64,000 nucleotides of DNA from Dermatophagoides farinae (Eukaryota > Arthropoda > Arachnida > Sarcoptiformes > Pyroglyphidae), in contig NC_134679.1 in assembly GCF_024713945.1 (NCBI RefSeq), positions 687,001 through 751,000 of the forward strand, written 5' to 3'. The notes under the pieces are model-generated. The model made no database searches. It was not told the origin of the DNA and worked only from the letters and a program-made list of their open reading frames with translations. Positions 22,625-37,721 of the stretch are shown here, one piece after another. Position 1 is the first letter of the stretch. Each line of letters starts with the position of its first letter. The position numbers and the translations under genes were made by a program.

Positions 22625-25600
22625 TTTCAGCTATTTTTGGATTTTTGAAAAAACAGAAAAAAAATTCACAAAAAATTTTTCTATAGAAAAACAAAAAAAA
22701 AATCTCGTAACATTTTTATCATCATCATCATATATACACATTTAATTTACGACGATTGTTTTTCACATTCTCCACTAATAGAAAAAAAAGAAGAGAGAGA
22801 ATCAATCTCAAAATTGCTTATTTGATCGTGCCAATTTCATTATATTACACACACACACACACACACATACACACATACACACACAGAGCAAGAGAATAAG
22901 AGAGAGAGAGAGATACAAACAAACATACACACCAAATACAACACAATCAAGATACAGAAAATGAAAATGAATGAATGGATTGGTTGAATGATTATTTTAT
23001 CCAACTATCTATCTATCTATACATCTATCCTATCTATTATCATCATCATGATTATTATTATTATGTTCAACATCTCGATCATAATCATCACAATAATAAT
23101 AATAATAATGATGATGATGATTAATAATAATAATAATAAACGAAAAAATGGAAAAAAAACGAAAGAAAAAATCCAAATAATTCGTATTTATTAATATATA
23201 TGAAAAAAAACTCAATATATGAACAATTAATCATTGTCAAGAGTTGAAAATAAAAAATGTTCATCGTTCTCTCGCTCTCTTGCTATTTTTCAAGTATAAA
23301 AATACCATTAGTTTTCATATATGAGATTCAAAAACATTGTTTTTCTTCTTTCTCTATTTTCACATTTATTTCGTTCGTTCGTTTTTTTCGGTTTTTTCCA
23401 TGGCAAAAAAAATGGCTGGAATATTGTATGGATCTATCTTTTTGCAGTAAAAGACTATTATTTCGTTTTTCTTGATTATTCGTCCGTTATATTCGCGTGG
23501 AGCGGCATTTCAATCATTTTGAATGATAATTATAATTAAGAAAATGAAATAAGAAAAAAAAGATGCATATCATTCAATTCAATTTTAATCATAATTTTAT
23601 AATGATAATCAAGAAAAAAAAATATAAATGTAATGAAAAATTATTACACACACACACACATAAAAATGAAAAAAAATCCAACGATTAAAATTAATGATTG
23701 CACACACAAATGATTGTAATTGGTTCTGTTTTTGGGTATTTTTTTTTGTTGTTGTTCAAATCAAACAAAACAGAACGAATTCATTTTTTTTTCTAATTTG
23801 GAATTCAAATTCAAATTGGAAAAATTCACCATCAACATTTGTAATAGTAAAATGCTACAACAAATGACAATGACAAACAACGATAAAAATAGACAAATTT
23901 TCGAGACAATAAAAATTTTATTGCTATTGAAACAAAAACAAAAAAAAAGAAACAAAACAAAATATCCAAAATAGAAACCGATCATATCAAAAAAAAAAAA
24001 ATTTTCTGCTTGAATGGGTCAAGGATTTTCATTTGTTTTTTTTTTCTCGTTTTTTTCCATATTCAGTTTTCCATCATCATCAAGACAACAATATTGTTCA
24101 ATTTTTTTCTTTTTAAAAAAGTATCCATTATAATGAATGAATAAAAATAAAGAGTTAATTAGATATATTATGATGATGATGATGATGATGAAACAATCCA
24201 TGATGATAATGATTACATAATCCATACATATATTTTTTAGTTGATTGTAAAATTTTAAATTTTTTTCAAAAACAAAACAAATCTTATCTTACATTCAAAG
24301 ATCAAATATGGAGATTAAGCAAAAAAAAACGATTATCTAATGTTGGAAAAAAATATGATATCAGATGAAAAGTTTTTCAAGAATTTCAAGCCATTAAAAA
24401 TTCATATTACCGATATTATGATACAACAACAACAACAAACGAACGAACAAACTAACCAACCTAACCGAAAAAGAAAATTTTGATAAATAAATTTATTGAT
24501 GATCGATTTAGATATGCACATTGTGATCAAAAGATGTTCACACACACACTACATATTCAAAAGAATTTCTCACATTTTAACATTCTCTCTCTATCTCTAA
24601 TTTTTTATCAATTGTAGCCCGAGGACAATAGGATTGAATAATAATAATTTCGTTTTTATGTTTCATTCGCATAATAATAATAATAATCTCCTGTAAACAC
24701 ACACACACACACACACACAATGAAAATTATAAGTAGAAAAAATGATGAGAAAAATTTTCGTTATCTCAAGTTCTTTTTTTTTCATTCGCATTTGTTCGTT
24801 CGTTTGTTTTTTTTTTTTTTTTTTGAATAATGAAAATAAATGAAAATGATAGATAAAATGAATGATAATGACAATAATAACAGTAATGATAATGATAATA
24901 TAATGACGACGACGACGACGGTGATGATGATGATGATGAACGAAAATAATAAAAAAAAAAGAATGAATGAATACCGAAATAAGAAAAAAAAACAAAAAAA
25001 AAAGATAAAAATGGAAACAAAATTTGGAAAAAGAAGAAGAAGAAAAAATCCTTCGAAACACACACACACACAAATAAAAAAACAAAACGATGATGATGAT
25101 GATGAATAATCAGACAAAGATGGATGAAAATTGATAAATTTTGTTTCTTTTTTTCCATCTTTCTTTATTTCATTCGAAACATACATACACACACACACAC
25201 ACAGAGCAAAGTCAGATGAATCAGAAAATCCCTTTGATCATTCATCATTAACATTTGTTTTTTTATTATTAATCAGGTTTTTGATTTGATTTGATAATGA
25301 ATGTCATTTTCTTTCTTTTTGTTTTTTTTTTTTTGCAATTCATTTATTCATTCAACTATTACAACAAGAATTACAGCATCAACAAAAGAAAAGATACAGA
25401 AAAAAACAAACCATCCATATGTGTGTTTGAAATTTAAAAATAACTAAATCTTTTGAATGTTTTGTTTCTGTAATTCTTTTGAATTTTAATGGATTTTTTC
25501 CAAGTTACGAGAATGGGTGGAGAGTGAATGAATCCACACACACACACACAAACACAAGCAGCTGAATAAATTAAAATGTAAATTTTTTTTCCATTTTGTT

Positions 25601-27215
25601 TCATTTTTGATTATAACATAAATAAATTTGAATCGAATCGCCTGAAAAAAAACCTTGAATAAAGATTTGATTATTGTTTTTCTTTGATTCATAATCAATA
25701 AAGGATTAGTTTTATTTGAAGTTTCAAGAAAACGAATGTGAAAAAAAAATTGAAAAATTTTCTCACCAAAACAAATCAAATCATCATCATCGTGGTGTAA
25801 TTTTTCATCTGCTCATAATAATAATATGATGATCGTTGATGGAAATGACAACTTTATTTTCATCATGTTTTGAATGAACCAGTTATACCGGATGTATTTT
25901 CCATTTTCTCAACACTACCATGATCATGATTTCACACAAAAGAAAAAAAAATTCAATCAATCATCAATTAGTAATCGAATTTTTTTCTCTGGAATCGATA
26001 ATATAATTGATCGATTAGAAATGAAATGAAATGAAATAAATTATTATTACATTTCTCAATTAATGAACTAAAAAAAAAAAAAAAATCAAAGAAAAAGCCA
26101 ATTATCAAAATGAATACATCGATTTCATTCATTTTGCAACAACAACAACAATTATAGATTTATCTTAATTTCCGTTTCCGTTTATCAATTACATTATCAA
26201 CAATTTTCTGTTGATAACACAAGATCGACTACCTATTTTTATCGACAAAATTGTTCAAATAATTGATCAAATTGTTTCAAACAACAACAACAACAACGAG
26301 AACAATCATCAAAAGACGATAATCAATTTGATTTCGAATGAAAAGAAAAAAAAACATTTGACATCTTTATCATCATTTGAAATAAACGAGTGATTTCTAT
26401 TAGATAAAAAAACAAACAAAATACCAATTACCGTTGTTGGGCACTCCTTTATTATTATTATTGAAATGGTGAAAAAAAACAACAGAAAAAATAATTGGAA
26501 AAAAATGAAAAATGTGTTAATTAAAAATGATTATCATCATCATCATCAACAACAACGAAAATGGAATTAAAATACAGAGAAAAAGTTTCATTTCTTCCCC
26601 CATCACTCATACACTTACACACACACACACATACATCAAATCATGGATTATCTCATCATTTTCGTGGATAGCAAAAAGAAAAAAAAATCAATTTTCCTAT
26701 CGAATCTGATTAATTCCATGGAAAAAAAACAAAACAAAACGAAACTTAAAACCAAAAAAAAAACACGTCAACATCCACATCGGAATCAACATCATCATTA
26801 TTATTATAATAATCATCATTTTGATTCTTAATATGGACATTTTTTTTTCTTGATAAAAAAAACGATTACAATGGAAATTAATCTATGAACAGCGTGTGTG
26901 TGTGTGTGTGTGTCTGGATCGTAAATAACAAACAGGAGCCAATAAAAAATGAGCTTTGCTTTTGAATCATAAATAGAGAGAGACAGAAAGAAAAGAAACC
27001 AAATTATCTTTTTTACATCATCATCATCATTTTAAATATATTGGTTGTTTTTTTTTCTCTCTCTCTCATTATAAATTGAAGAAAAACCATTGTGTTTATC
27101 AACAATGCAAAAAAAGGATTTTATCATATATAAAAATTAATGCATTCAATTTCGATCGATAATCATAAGATCCATTGATTAATTGATTAGGCAGAAAAAA
27201 AATTTAGAAACAAAC

Positions 27216-27216
27216 T

Positions 27217-27281
<65 letters not shown>
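27216..27281. repeat. Compound (CA)n(GA)n microsatellite
   Basis: A CA tract of about 17 bp runs directly into about 50 bp of perfect GA repeat. Confidence 0.95.
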
Positions 27282-27284
<3 letters not shown>

Positions 27285-30200
27285 TTGTCACATTTATCAG
27301 TGTTATCAATGAGAAAAAAAAATTCTATCATAATTATTCATCATCATTTGTTCGTTTGATCGAGGGTAATTCCAAAGAATTTGTAATTATATATCATGCG
27401 ACAAAAATCAAAATTCACTGTCGATGATGTACCCCTGAATATTATCGATGAATAAAGAGAAAAAAAAATACATTCACTTTAATTGATCATCAATGGCGAT
27501 GACAGAGATTTGTGAATTGGGAAAAAAACCTGTTTAACTTTTGTATGCTGTGATAGAACGAAAAGCGAAATGCAAAAAAAAAACAAACAGAACAAGAAGA
27601 ATTTAAAATTCAAATTTAAAACAAATATTCATCAAGCCGGAAATGGAAATGAGAAATTTGACAGGGAGAAATTTAAACAAAGTTAAACCCTTTATCATCA
27701 TTTAATATTTAAAGAATCAAATTTTATTTCATTGTTTTCAAGTGTTCACTCTAATCATCATCATCATCATTATATGCATCATTTATGGCGAATCAATCGT
27801 AAATTGCACAACATCTACATCCGCAATTATCGTCGTATTCGTCTTGATAGAGTTTTGTTATCACTTTGTGTACATGTAATTTTCACATTCTTTTTCTTCT
27901 TCTTCTTCATTTTATTCTTATTCGTTGTTGTCGTTGCAATATGTTTCGTACTTTTTTTTTATCATCATCAACAACAACAACAAAAAAATTTGTTCAGAAA
28001 TGATAAAAAAATGACAATAAAGAAAGAAAGAAAAAAAAGGACGAAAAAAAACAATCTAAAAATATTGAATAGAATGAAGAAAAATAAGACAACAACAAAA
28101 ACGAAACAAAACAAAACAAAACAAAAAAACAACAAAATTCTCAACAACAACAACAACAACAAAAAACTTTGAAAAAAAGATTGATATCTTCTCTAGTCTA
28201 CGTTTCTTTATTACATTTCATTCATTCAATTGTATATAAAATTTGTAGAATGCTGCCTGGTTCTTTCATTTCACATCTTGCCCATCTAGCTTTATATGTA
28301 TATACCTATTACCTATCTACTATATAGCCATTCAACAACAACAACAATCCACACACACACACACACACACAATCCATCCATGTATCTAATATAAAAAACG
28401 AACTATCTGATGATGATGTTTGATGTTTGATGATGATGATGATGCTATTATTTTCTCTCTCTCTCTCTCGCTTTCTGGTAAATTGGACAGTAATAACAAT
28501 GATAATAAAAAAAAAAGAAAAAGAAAAAGAAATAATAATAAGCGACAAGCGGATATCATTTTATTATTATTAGTTTTTATTGATTTTTATCTATTCATCA
28601 TTCGTTTTATATCTCGCTCTTGGTCTCTTTTTTTTCCTCAGTTTCAAATAATGAATGTTTATTATATTGAATCAAGGGAGAATAGATAAATAGAGGAGAA
28701 AAAAAATTTTACTCACTCATACAATGGCAGCAAATTATTATTTTTTTTTCAAAAACAAAATTCAACCATTTCAATATCATTTTTTTTTTCTTCAGTTCAC
28801 GCATCTTTTACAACTGAAAAACAATTTTAAAAAATGAATGAAATGGTGACAAATTTTTTTTTCTTGTTTAACGTAATGCCAACATGAACATCCTGAAACA
28901 TTTGACTACATTTTTCCTACATTTAGCATCATTCATTCATCGATTGAGTAAAAAAAAAATGTTTTTCATTTCCAAGAATAACAACAACAACAGCAACAAA
29001 TATGACAATAATCATTCAACCAAGAAAAAAAAAGAATGACAAAAAAAATTATCGGGAAAAAGCAGAAGAAGAAAAAAAAACAGAAAACAGGTTTTTTTCT
29101 GGAGTTTTCATCAACAACAACAACATTATCATCATCATTATTATTATTGTGTTATGAGATCATTCAGATTTTTTTTCTTTCATTCTTCAAAATAATAATA
29201 ATAATAAAGACGATGATGATGATGTTTGAATAAAATAAAAAAAAGTGTGGTAGGTATTCAAGGGAGAGATGGAGAAAACCTAAAAAAAAAAATAAATGTA
29301 CACAACTTGAATGGAAATTGTAGAGCTGAGGAAAAATTTATGGTTTTCAAACGAAAAAAAAAGAAAGAAAAAGAAAATCGTCATTATTATTTATTGCAGA
29401 AAAAAATATGATGATGATGATGATGTGAAACAATCAAAACAACAACAACAACAACAACAACAGCAACAACAAAAACAAAAACAAAATGACTTGAGCAAAC
29501 ACAATGATGATGATAATGGAATCAAAAATGAATTTTTCATCATCATTTTTTTTCAAATCCATTATATAATAGAATGGTCAACATGCAAAAAAAAAATAGC
29601 CATCAAGTCAAAATAGTTTTATTTTAGATCATCAACAATGATGATGATCAGCTGAAAAGAAAAAAAAAATTGAAATTCTATTTTTGAATTTTTTACAATG
29701 AAAAAAATTCTTTGGAATGTAAATTATTTTTCTCTATAGTTTTCATCATTATCGATATATTTTATTTTGTATTCAAACACATACACACACACAAACCGAA
29801 AAAGAGAAAAAGAAAGATTGAATGAGATAGCAGAATTTGATGTGATGAATATAAAAATATAAATAAAATTGATAGGGAGAGACAGAGAGAGAAAAGCAAT
29901 AACAACAACAATAGCGAAAAACATTCGAATCGAATCAAATTTCAAAAATGCAAAAAAAACGAATGAATATAACAAAAAAAAAGTCATCAGTTTTTCAGAA
30001 TCGAATCAAAATCAAACTGCTACTACTAAACTAAAATCGAAAAAGAGAATGAGAATGAGAATTTATTTTTTTCAGTAGAAAAAAAAATAACAAAGAAAAT
30101 CGAAAACGAATAATAGATAACGAATCATACATATATACACACATAAACACAAAAAAAGTAACAACAACAAAAACACTGAGAGAAAGAAAGAAAAAAAAAT

Positions 30201-30736
30201 CTTGTCTTGGTTGACTAGAGAAAATATATTGTTTTTTTTTCTGTTGTCGTTGTTGTTTCGTTGTTTCTTGTTTCAATTCATTCATTGATTCATCATTGGA
30301 TTTTTTTTCTCTCTGAAAAAAAATTTCGTTATTATCATTATTGCCTGTAAATATTGTTGTTTGTAAAAGATTAGATGTGCATAATATAATGATATTGGAC
30401 CGGCCATTTTGATGATGATGATGATGATGATGAAGAACGATAATCAAAATCAAAATAATGACTCTCTCTCTCTCTATCCCTCTTTCTGTTTTTATGATGA
30501 AATCATATTACCAAACTACCACTATCAAATGAAATGAAATGTGTATGTTTTCAAACAACAACAAAAATAAACCAAACCAAAAAAAAAAAAAAAAACTTTA
30601 GACCGAGTTATTTCATATAACCAAAACAACAACAACAGCAGCAGCAATAATAATAATAATAATAATAATAGCAACGATGATGATAATCAAACCAAAAAAA
30701 AAAGACAACAAAAATATTAATCGGAGCGTGAAGCGC

Positions 30737-30780
30737 GTTGTTGTTGTTGTTGATTTCACAACAACAACAACAACAACAAC
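30737..30780. repeat. Hairpin formed by TTG and CAA repeats
   Basis: A GTT array (30737-30752) is followed after about five bases by a CAA array (from 30758), so the two can pair as a stem of about 16 bp. This is chance adjacency or inverted duplication of simple repeats. Confidence 0.8.
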
Positions 30781-31890
30781 AAAATAAATGTATATTAAAT
30801 CATTATTATTTGATCATCATCAATGGATATATGATGATGATGATGATGATGATCACCGTTTGTTGGTTATATAATAATATCGGGTTATAAAGAAAAACAA
30901 GAGAGAAAAAAAAAGTTGGTTATTTATCATTAATATATATATATTTCTACTACTTTGTATTCGCCAAAAGTAGTAGTAATAGTTGACTATATATTTACAA
31001 CCTCATATTACCACTTGCAAAAAAAAAAACAAAATTTAATTTGATTTTGCTTTTCCAAATAAAAAAAAAATCAAAAGATAAAGAGAGAGAGAATGGAAAA
31101 ATTTTAAATTCTCAGCAACAGCAGCAGCATAAAAACGAGAAAGAACAAAATTGCATAGGTTTTTCTTCTTCTTCTTTTTCATTTTTTTTGTTCTCATTTT
31201 TTTTCTGTTTTGTTTTTCATTACTTTATCATTATTATTATTATTATTATGGATTCCCACATCATCATCATCATCATCATATATTTTGAAACTTTTTATTT
31301 CAATTTTTCTTGCTCTTTCAATTTTTTTTTCTATTAAAGCTGTTTGGCTGCCTTTAAAGTTGTGTGTATGCTGTGTGTGTGTGTGTTCATCGATCGATCG
31401 ATTGTATTCGAAAAAAAGAATGGAAAAAAAACTTTCAAAAACGTTTCTCTCTCTCTCGTTCTCGTTCTCGTTCACATTTCTTTGCAATGGTGCACTTATG
31501 ATTATTTTTCATTATTTTATTTCGTTTATTCGAAATGAATGTAAAATTTTTTTTTTTGCTTTTTGAGAAGCAAAACAAAACAAAAAAAGTAGTGAGAAGA
31601 AGAAGTAAAAAAAAATTGAAATTTGAAATTCAATTGAATTTGGTATTTGGAAATATTTCTCGTCTTTGCTCTCACTGTTTTTTTTTCTTTCTCTTTCTCT
31701 TTTATTTCGTTCGTTTGTTTTTTTTATGTAACGAAAAAATTGAATTGAATTGAATGAAATTGAATTGAAATGGGAAAACAAACAAACAAACAAGAAATGA
31801 ATGTGAAAAATTTAAATTGACAAATACGAAAAGAATGCAATGAAAAAAAAATGAATATTGAGATTGGTGGAAAAAAAAAGAAACTTTTAT

Positions 31891-34800
31891 CATTTTGTTG
31901 TTGTTGTTGTTGTTGTTGTCATTGTTTTTTTTATCTGATTTGATTTGTTTTGATTCAATTTTAATGATAATAAATAAAAAAAAACTCTATGTAGAGTTAG
32001 ATAATAAGATGAAAAGTTTGTCTATTTGTTTGTTTGTTTCATTAAATGCAACACACCTGTACATACATCTATTATCAATCTATAATCGTTCAATTTGATT
32101 ATTTTGTTGTTGTTGCTGTTGTTTGATTGATAACAGTAAACAACGACATTATTTAAACGCACAAATAGATAGTCATATATATGTAATAAAAGTGGAACAA
32201 TGAAGAGAAAAATTCTACTCACGTGTATGGCAAAATGATTGATTTCGATTTATATTTGCTCCATGAATGATGATGATGATGATGATGATTAGATTGAAGC
32301 ATCACAGGGAAAAAGGGTTAGTTATTTGAAACAAAAAAAAAAAAAAAAAAAACACGCACACCCACACACACACAAACACACACAGAAAAAATAAATTGAT
32401 GAATATGTAAAGTAGAGAAAGGTAAAATCAAACAAACAAAAAACGTTTGTCCTTGAAAAACAGTTTTGCATACATGAAATGGAAAAACAAATAATTTGAA
32501 TAAAGAAAATGAATGAATGAATGAATGGATAATATGAGTGAATCAATCAATCGATCAATCATTTGGATTTTGATTCAAATCAAAATCATTATTTTATATT
32601 CAATTCAATCGACGATTGATCAATGATTGATTGAAATGGATTGTTCTTTTTTTTACGATGATGATGGAGACGGGAAAAATTGATAAATTATTGTTATCGG
32701 GTATGTTCCTTTTGAAAATAGTTGCAGATGTTTGCTGTAGTTGGAATTTCGTTGTTTTTGTTTGTTTGTTTTTTTTTGAGAATTTAATTATTAATTCAAA
32801 CTTAATGATGATGATGATGATGATGATAATGAAGATGGAGAAAATTTGTTTGTCTCATTCTTTCGTGTTTTTTTTTTGTTTGTCATCAACATTGACATCT
32901 ACGTGAGAATTTCGTTGAGAATTTTCGTTTTACTTGTAATTTTTTGTTCAGTCCAGTTTCTTTGAATTTCTTTTTTTCAACTACAGAAAAAAAATCCATC
33001 ATTTGGCCATCATCATCATTATTATCAGCCAATGTTGATGTTATGGACAGCAGCGGTAATTACCAGGCCGAAAAAAAAGTTTTTTTTTCTCTCTTCATCA
33101 TCATCATTATTATTCGGTTTAATTTTGTTGTTTTGTTGCGGATAATTTCCCATTTGGGAACCAGAAAAAAAACTGCGTAATATGAAAACATCACTGAAAG
33201 TATAGATAAATTGTTAATTCCAACAACAACAACAACAACAACAATAACATTGACATCAAACTGCGTTGAATGAGGTCTTTATCACCAAATGTTTTTTATT
33301 GGTTATGTTTTCGATTTTATAATGATGATGAAAAAAGTGCCAAACTGGAAAGAAAGATGGAAATTCAAATTTAAAATTATAAAAAAAAAATAAAATTTCA
33401 CATTACCAGATTGATAAATTTGTAATCAATCGATGAATGATTCATCAACATCATTTTTCATATATTCTGTCTCTATACGTCTGTTCAAAATGTTTGTTGA
33501 TATTAATCGATTCGAAATGACAAAAAAAACTTCCGGTATTTTTCCCATAATATGCGCATAAATTTTTCGTTTCGTTCGGAAATTGATTCCAAGCAGAAAA
33601 AAAATATCTGATCATTATCTCGAGATGATGGATTTTGAAATTGAAATTGATTAAATTTTCGTCTTTTATTCTTTCTTGAAAACATAAATTGGATATGTAT
33701 AAAAAAAAAATTGAAACAAAACAAACATATGATTCTTCTTTTACGGAGAAGAAAGAAAAATTTCGAATATTGATCTAGGTGGCGCTACTTTCGTCAAACC
33801 AATGGTTTCACATTGCTGCTGCTGCTGCTACTATCATCCATACCACACGAAAGAACAAAAGAATTCATTTCGTTTGTATAAACACAAACTAATTCTAATG
33901 CTCCTATATAACAAATGGATAGTGGTATTGTCGAATGTGGAGAGAGAGAAAAAAAAATAATGTTTACCGTAGTAGCATTGAAAACAATTGAAAAGTTAAT
34001 TTTCGCTCTAAAAAAAATTTTTTGTTTTTTATTTTTTTTATCAACATCACACTATATTGTATGCTTCTAGCTAAATTCAAAATCAGAACAAGAAGATTGA
34101 GTAGTAGTGGTTCACATATTAACATCGAACCAAAAACACACATACATTTTGTTATGGACACACAAATTATTTGTCTGCTGTTGTCGACGGACGTGTGTGT
34201 GTGTCGATAAACACACAAAAGGTTGCAACAAAACAAAACAAAACAAAAAAAAAAAAAAAAAAAAAAACCAAACAACGAATAAAGCGCGGGTAAAATGAAT
34301 TCATTGAACAACAACAACAAACACACAACATTCAGAATCAAAGAAAAAAAAAATTAATGAAATTTTATCAAAGTGAATCAACAACGACTACTACTACAAC
34401 AACATTGATAATAATCAGTTTCCGTTTCCGTCTGTTTATTGAAGTTTTCCTTAAAAAAAAAAATAATAATTATCGTGCCTATTTGATGTGTTTTGTGTGT
34501 GCTACATTTTTGTCGATTCGATCATTATAAATCAAATTCAATAAATCAATCACCGACAACAACAACAACAACAACAACAAGTGATGTTTTGATAAAGAAA
34601 AAAAAAAGAAATTTTGCCATTGCTTAGATATCTGTTTTCCAGATCAAATTTCCATTCAAAATTCATTAAATTTCAACAAAATTTGAATTAAATTTGTAAT
34701 CAAAAAAAAAAATATTGTTATTCATCATCATCATCATTCAGATGATGAATCAGCAAATTCAATGAACCAAAAAAAAAAAAACTTTATCATCATCATCATC

Positions 34801-36130
34801 ATCAGCCAAACAACAACGCATTATTTATGATCTGAAAACTAGCAAATTCATCAAATTCACGTGATGAAAAAAATTTCTTCATTTTTGGTGATTTATTCTG
34901 GTAGAGAGAGAAAAAAAAATACCTGCTAAAACGATCCTGAAACGGCAACAACAACAACAAAAAAAAAAAAGAAAAGTTTTGTCTTTTTTATCATCATCGT
35001 AAATGATTATTACGCAATAATTGTATCTTTGTAACAACAACAACAAAAAAACAACGAACCTTGTTCTTTTTCATTTATTCCAATCTTGTCCATGTGTTAG
35101 TGTATGTGGTTCATGGATTATATAATACGAGTTTTTTTTTTAAATATCACCATTGCCATCATCATCATCGTCGTTATTAATTTTTATTGAGAAGAAGAAA
35201 AAAAAAATTTCGAAATAATAAACACAGATGCAACTTCAAATGATGAACAGAAAATGCTGCTGAAATGACATGAAAATATTTTATAACAGTCGCTATTTCT
35301 ACTTCTTCTTCGAATGTGTTATTTTTATATGTTCATGTGTGTGTGTTTTTAACGTGAAAATAGTTGAAATTCATTTCGATGATATATAATAATAAATTCA
35401 TCATTGATGTGATTGAATTTCATTTTTCATTTGTAAAATTTTAAAATTTCTTGTGTTTTGTGTGAAAAAAAAAATTCCATTTCCTTCACATTCGTTCATT
35501 TGTGACGTATATGTGGTGTATGGCCAGCCATTATTAAGTAGTGGTAATAATAATGGGATTTTGTTTCTCTTGAAAATATCGATGTTGATTGATTGATTGA
35601 TTGTGATTAATATAATAACAACAAATGAAAAAAAAACGTCATCGATTCAATTTGATTCGAATCGATTTGATTTGATTTGATTAATTCAATAATTTATTCA
35701 ACAACAACAACAACAAAATCAATCCAATTTTTTTTATAGCAATTGGATTTTGAATTGTCCAATCAAATTGAATCAAAAAAAAAAAAAAAAAAAATTTTTT
35801 TTCGCTGTTTTTTTTGTCATTGAAATCGTTGGAATTGGAATTATTCACATACGCACACACACACACACGTGTTGTTTGTTTGTTTGTTTGTTTATTGTGT
35901 TTGTGTGTCAGATTTAATCATCAACAACATCAATGATAACATAGCGAAAAACAACAGGAAAAATAAAAATTCTTGTAAATCCAATTATCACATCGACATT
36001 TGACAATCGATGATAATCTGTAGCGTTGTTTTGCAACAACATGATCAATCGGTTATTTGATTATCTTATCAACATCATTATTTCATTGATTAAATCCAAT
36101 TAATTTTTTTTTATCCATCCATCCATTCGT
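31891..36130. other. Gene-poor transition zone
   Basis: There is no supportable gene. Simple repeats here change from mostly CAA/A-rich to mixed: TTG at 31897-31918, CAA at 33220-33243 and 34557-34580, A run at 34244-34267. It contains a sharp CTCF-like core at 33777-33786 and a weak candidate exon at 32987-33055. Confidence 0.55.
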
Positions 36131-36220
36131 TTGTGTGTGTGTTTGTTGCAGCACAGGTGTTTTTTTGTGTGTGTGTAAATCATTTTTTTTTCTGTCATCA
36201 AATTGAATTTGAATTCTTAG

Positions 36221-36297
36221 TTTGTTTCTCGTTTAAAGAGAAAGACGAAATAGATTTTTCACCATCACACACATCAAATCAACTACGTCAATTGAAT
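36221..36297 (+). other. Candidate coding exon (unconfirmed)
   Basis: Seventy-seven bases lie between an acceptor with a pyrimidine tract (ending TTCTTAG) and a full-consensus donor GTAAGT. The one open frame reads CFSFKEKDEIDFSPSHTSNQ and a few more residues, with balanced composition unlike the repeat translations around it. I do not recognise the peptide. It could be a chance match: the region is long and splice-like strings are frequent. Confidence 0.2.
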
Positions 36298-37678
36298 GTA
36301 AGTTTTTTTTGTCGTTTGTTTGTTTGTTTGTCAATCGTTTGTTATCATTTTTCCGATTTTGTCGTTTTTATCGTTTTTGTTTTTTTTTCTGATTTTAGAT
36401 TGTTGAAAAAGAAAATTTTTCATTACTTTTTTGTGCAAAATGCAATGTTTTGCTGTGTTTTTCAGTGTGTTTTTTTTTGATAATTCTATTAATACACTCG
36501 AACAAGCACGCACGCACATTATACAATGATGATGATGATGAATTAATTAACGAATGAATTATTTTCGTATTTTGCTTTTTTTTTTCTCTCTCTCTCTATC
36601 TCTCTATCGGTACATTTCAATGATGAACTGGAATTCGATTCGAATATATAACGATGACGAAGGTGAATTAAACTGAATTGTGGGATGAACATGAAATTTT
36701 TTTTCTTCTCTTCAAATTCATTTGTCATTCATTCATTCAATTTTACTTTGAATTTGCGATTCTTTGTTCTTATCAATCCAAAAAACAAAACAAACAGAAA
36801 TAGAGAAAGAAAATCGATAATGGAATGGAAATGGTAATGATGTTGATGATGAAAAACTATTAAGCAAAACAAAAGCTTTTCTTAAATCCGGTAATGATGT
36901 TGGTCCGAATGCAATGAAATCATGATGATGATGGCCATTTTATGTTGAATGAATGAATGAATGAATGGTGAATGGATTTTCATAATTCATTCATTCAGGC
37001 CTTTTTGTTGTTCATGATTTTTTTTTCGGTTTCAATTTGATTCTTTGTTTCTTTAAATTGATCAATCATGATCATCATCAATCCATTTAATCATCATCAT
37101 TATCACCTTTATTTGTGAATAATAATAATAATAATGAAGACATTTAAATCTCATTTGATTTTCTAGGAAAAATTGTGCATTTTGTCAACAAAAAACAAAA
37201 CAAAAAAAAAATGGTTGCATGTCCATTATTCATTAATCTTTGATATTTTTTTTTTGTTTACCAAATCTTTTGGTTTGTTGTTTTTTTTTGTTTTGTTTGC
37301 TTGAAATGTTATGTAATGAAATAAATTTCAGTTATTATTATGTAACTGGTAGTGGATTCTTTTTTGTTGTTGTTGTTGTTCATTTAAAAAGACAGCTTAT
37401 GTAGCTCAAAAAAATATAATTCATGTAATGTTGTTTGTTATGAAAACAAGAAAAAAACTTGTCATGTATAGAGAGATAGAGATAGATAGATAGAGAAAAA
37501 AATTTGAAAATAAAAAAAAAATTGAAACCATTTTACAAGACATGAATTTTGTTGTTGTTGTTTCTGTTGTTGTTGTTGTTGTTGTTGTTGAATCTGTCCA
37601 TATATTTCCTTGATCAATGAATTATTGAATGAATGCGAATGTCGTTTGATAAGCAATGACATGAAATGAATTTATCAA

Positions 37679-37682
<4 letters not shown>

Positions 37683-37718
<36 letters not shown>
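37683..37718. repeat. (AG)n microsatellite
   Basis: Eighteen AG units with no interruption. Confidence 0.95.

Positions 37719-37721
<3 letters not shown>

Larger units (their letters stand above)
17203..31890. other. Gene-poor low-complexity region, A-rich half
   Basis: I find no supportable gene in this 14.7 kb. It is made of A runs, ACA/CAA repeats (17345-17365, 22570-22623, 29437-29468 and others), CA repeats (22846-22868, 24697-24719, 28350-28370), ATG/CAT repeats and a few GA tracts. CAA and CACA units far outnumber TTG and GTGT on this strand. Reading frames here are nearly all homopolymeric. Candidate exons (18049-18098, minus 22338-22378, 27743-27875) and CTCF-like motifs near 19411-19476 are treated as findings. 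Confidence 0.6.

Noticed and set aside
23321-23539. 72-codon frame with WNIVWIYLFAVKDYYFVFLDY
   Set aside because: Less repetitive than most, but hydrophobic throughout with no recognisable motif, promoter or splice support; overlaps another frame equally open.
27732-28172. 146-codon frame starting with an Arg-rich segment (HLWRINRKLHNIYIRNYRRI)
   Set aside because: The first part, 27743-27875, has a usable acceptor and GT, but the rest is TTC and A-rich repeats; too weak to call an exon.
33503-33724. Minus-strand frame with LESISERNEKFMRILWEKYRK
   Set aside because: The peptide looks coding-like, but no AG acceptor precedes it and flanking sequence is repeat-derived.
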